In this document: piece after piece, positions 5,536 through 6,103 of the stretch
Layout: every line of letters begins with the position of its first letter
How positions within the stretch are numbered: the first letter of the stretch is position 1
Origin: Gemmobacter sp.
GTDB lineage: Bacteria; Pseudomonadota; Alphaproteobacteria; Rhodobacterales; Rhodobacteraceae
Direction: 5' to 3'
Length of the DNA stretch: 6,103 nucleotides
NCBI GenBank assembly: GCA_003509785.1
Contig: DOMY01000283.1
Location: 1,388 to 7,490, forward strand
Translations under genes and position numbers: made by a program
Notes under the pieces: generated by a model
Database searches by the model: none
The model's input: the letters and a program-made list of their open reading frames with translations, nothing else
What the model was told of the DNA's origin: nothing

Positions 5536-6103
5536 ATGGATCGCAAACGCATCTGGGGCTGGTATTTCTTCGATTGGGCCAGCCAGCCCTACAATACCCT
5601 GCTGCTGACCTTCATCTTCGGCCCCTATTTTGCCGAGGTGGCGCGGGCGCATTACGCCAGCCTTGGCATGGCGCCCGATGCGGCGGCGGCGCAGGCACAG
5701 GCGACCTGGGGCTATGGCCAGACGCTGGCCGGGATCGCCATCGCGGTGCTGGCGCCGATCCTGGGCGCGATTGCCGATGGATCGGGGCGGCGCATGGTGT
5801 GGATCTGGGCGTTTTCGGCCTGTTATGTGATCGGCGCCTTCGGTCTGTGGTATCTGCTGCCCACCGCGCTCAATCTGACGCTGGCGATGCTGTGTTTCGG
5901 GATCGGGCTGATCGGGATGGAATTCGCCACGATCTTTACCAATTCGCTGATGCCCTCGCTGGCCGGGGCCGAGCAGATGGGCAAGATTTCCGGTTCGGGT
6001 TTCGCCTTTGGCTATACCGGCGGGATCGTGTCGCTGGTGGTGATGCTGCTGCTGTTTGCCGAAAGCGGGGTGACGGGCAAGACGCTGATCGGGATCGAGC
6101 CGA
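5536..6103 (+). CDS. MFS transporter, UMF1 family (Atg22-like), 3' partial
   Basis: Only the first 189 codons are inside the window; the frame remains open to the right edge. The protein opens with RIWGWYFFDWASQPYNTLLL, the UMF1/Atg22 signature (W-x-x-x-D-W-A-x-x-x-Y/F) that starts the first helix. Predicted membrane helices fall near residues 19-37, 57-80, 87-108, 111-133 and 153-175. The loop after the second helix, GAIADGSGRR (77-86), is the MFS inter-helix 2-3 motif G-x-x-x-D-x-x-G-R-R. A full-length member has about 12 helices and 420-460 residues, so a little under half is seen. It is an inner-membrane secondary transporter. Bacterial members are mostly uncharacterised, while yeast Atg22 exports amino acids from the vacuole; no substrate is assigned here. 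It follows the thioesterase-like gene by 60 bp on the same strand. Confidence 0.9.
   Translation, partial: MDRKRIWGWYFFDWASQPYNTLLLTFIFGPYFAEVARAHYASLGMAPDAAAAQAQATWGYGQTLAGIAIAVLAPILGAIADGSGRRMVWIWAFSACYVIGAFGLWYLLPTALNLTLAMLCFGIGLIGMEFATIFTNSLMPSLAGAEQMGKISGSGFAFGYTGGIVSLVVMLLLFAESGVTGKTLIGIEP

Overview
The window is 6.1 kb of high-GC chromosomal DNA, roughly two thirds G+C by eye. It codes densely on both strands, its intergenic gaps are very short, and every real gene prefers GC-ending codons. The gene families and protein style (PAS-linked hybrid kinase, RecQ, YaaA, YggT, UMF1 transporter) fit an alphaproteobacterium, most likely a member of the Rhodobacteraceae/Paracoccaceae. That placement is inferred from style and gene content, since no marker RNA gene is present. 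There is no mobile element, CRISPR array, tRNA or rRNA.

Layout: (1) Positions 1-1679 on the + strand hold the 3' part of a hybrid sensor histidine kinase: end of a PAS domain, HisKA, HATPase_c and two receiver domains. Its beginning lies outside the window. (2) Positions 1684-4822 on the - strand hold a compact cluster read in the order yggT-like membrane protein, recQ helicase, yaaA. The yggT stop and recQ start are 3 bp apart and recQ has no visible Shine-Dalgarno sequence, so translational coupling is likely. A 49 bp gap separates recQ from yaaA. The kinase and yaaA converge with only 4 bp between their stop codons. (3) Positions 4823-4944 are a 122 bp divergent intergenic region that must carry the promoter of the yggT-recQ-yaaA cluster and probably that of the rightward genes. 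(4) Positions 4945-5475 on the + strand encode a hotdog-fold thioesterase-like protein. It is followed 60 bp later by the first 189 codons of a UMF1-family (Atg22-like) MFS transporter that runs off the right edge.

Functionally, the middle cluster joins a genome-maintenance helicase with YaaA, a protein that in E. coli limits iron-driven DNA damage under peroxide stress. A shared role in DNA protection is plausible but inferred. The thioesterase-like gene and the transporter may be co-transcribed; nothing in the sequence gives their substrates.

I see no clearly new system. The points most worth a second look are: a RecQ with two C-terminal HRDC domains; a first receiver domain in the kinase that lacks the conserved lysine; and the in-frame arrangement yggT-TGA-CCG-ATG-recQ, where readthrough would fuse a membrane protein to the helicase. 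Several long ORFs on opposite strands are compositional shadows and were rejected.
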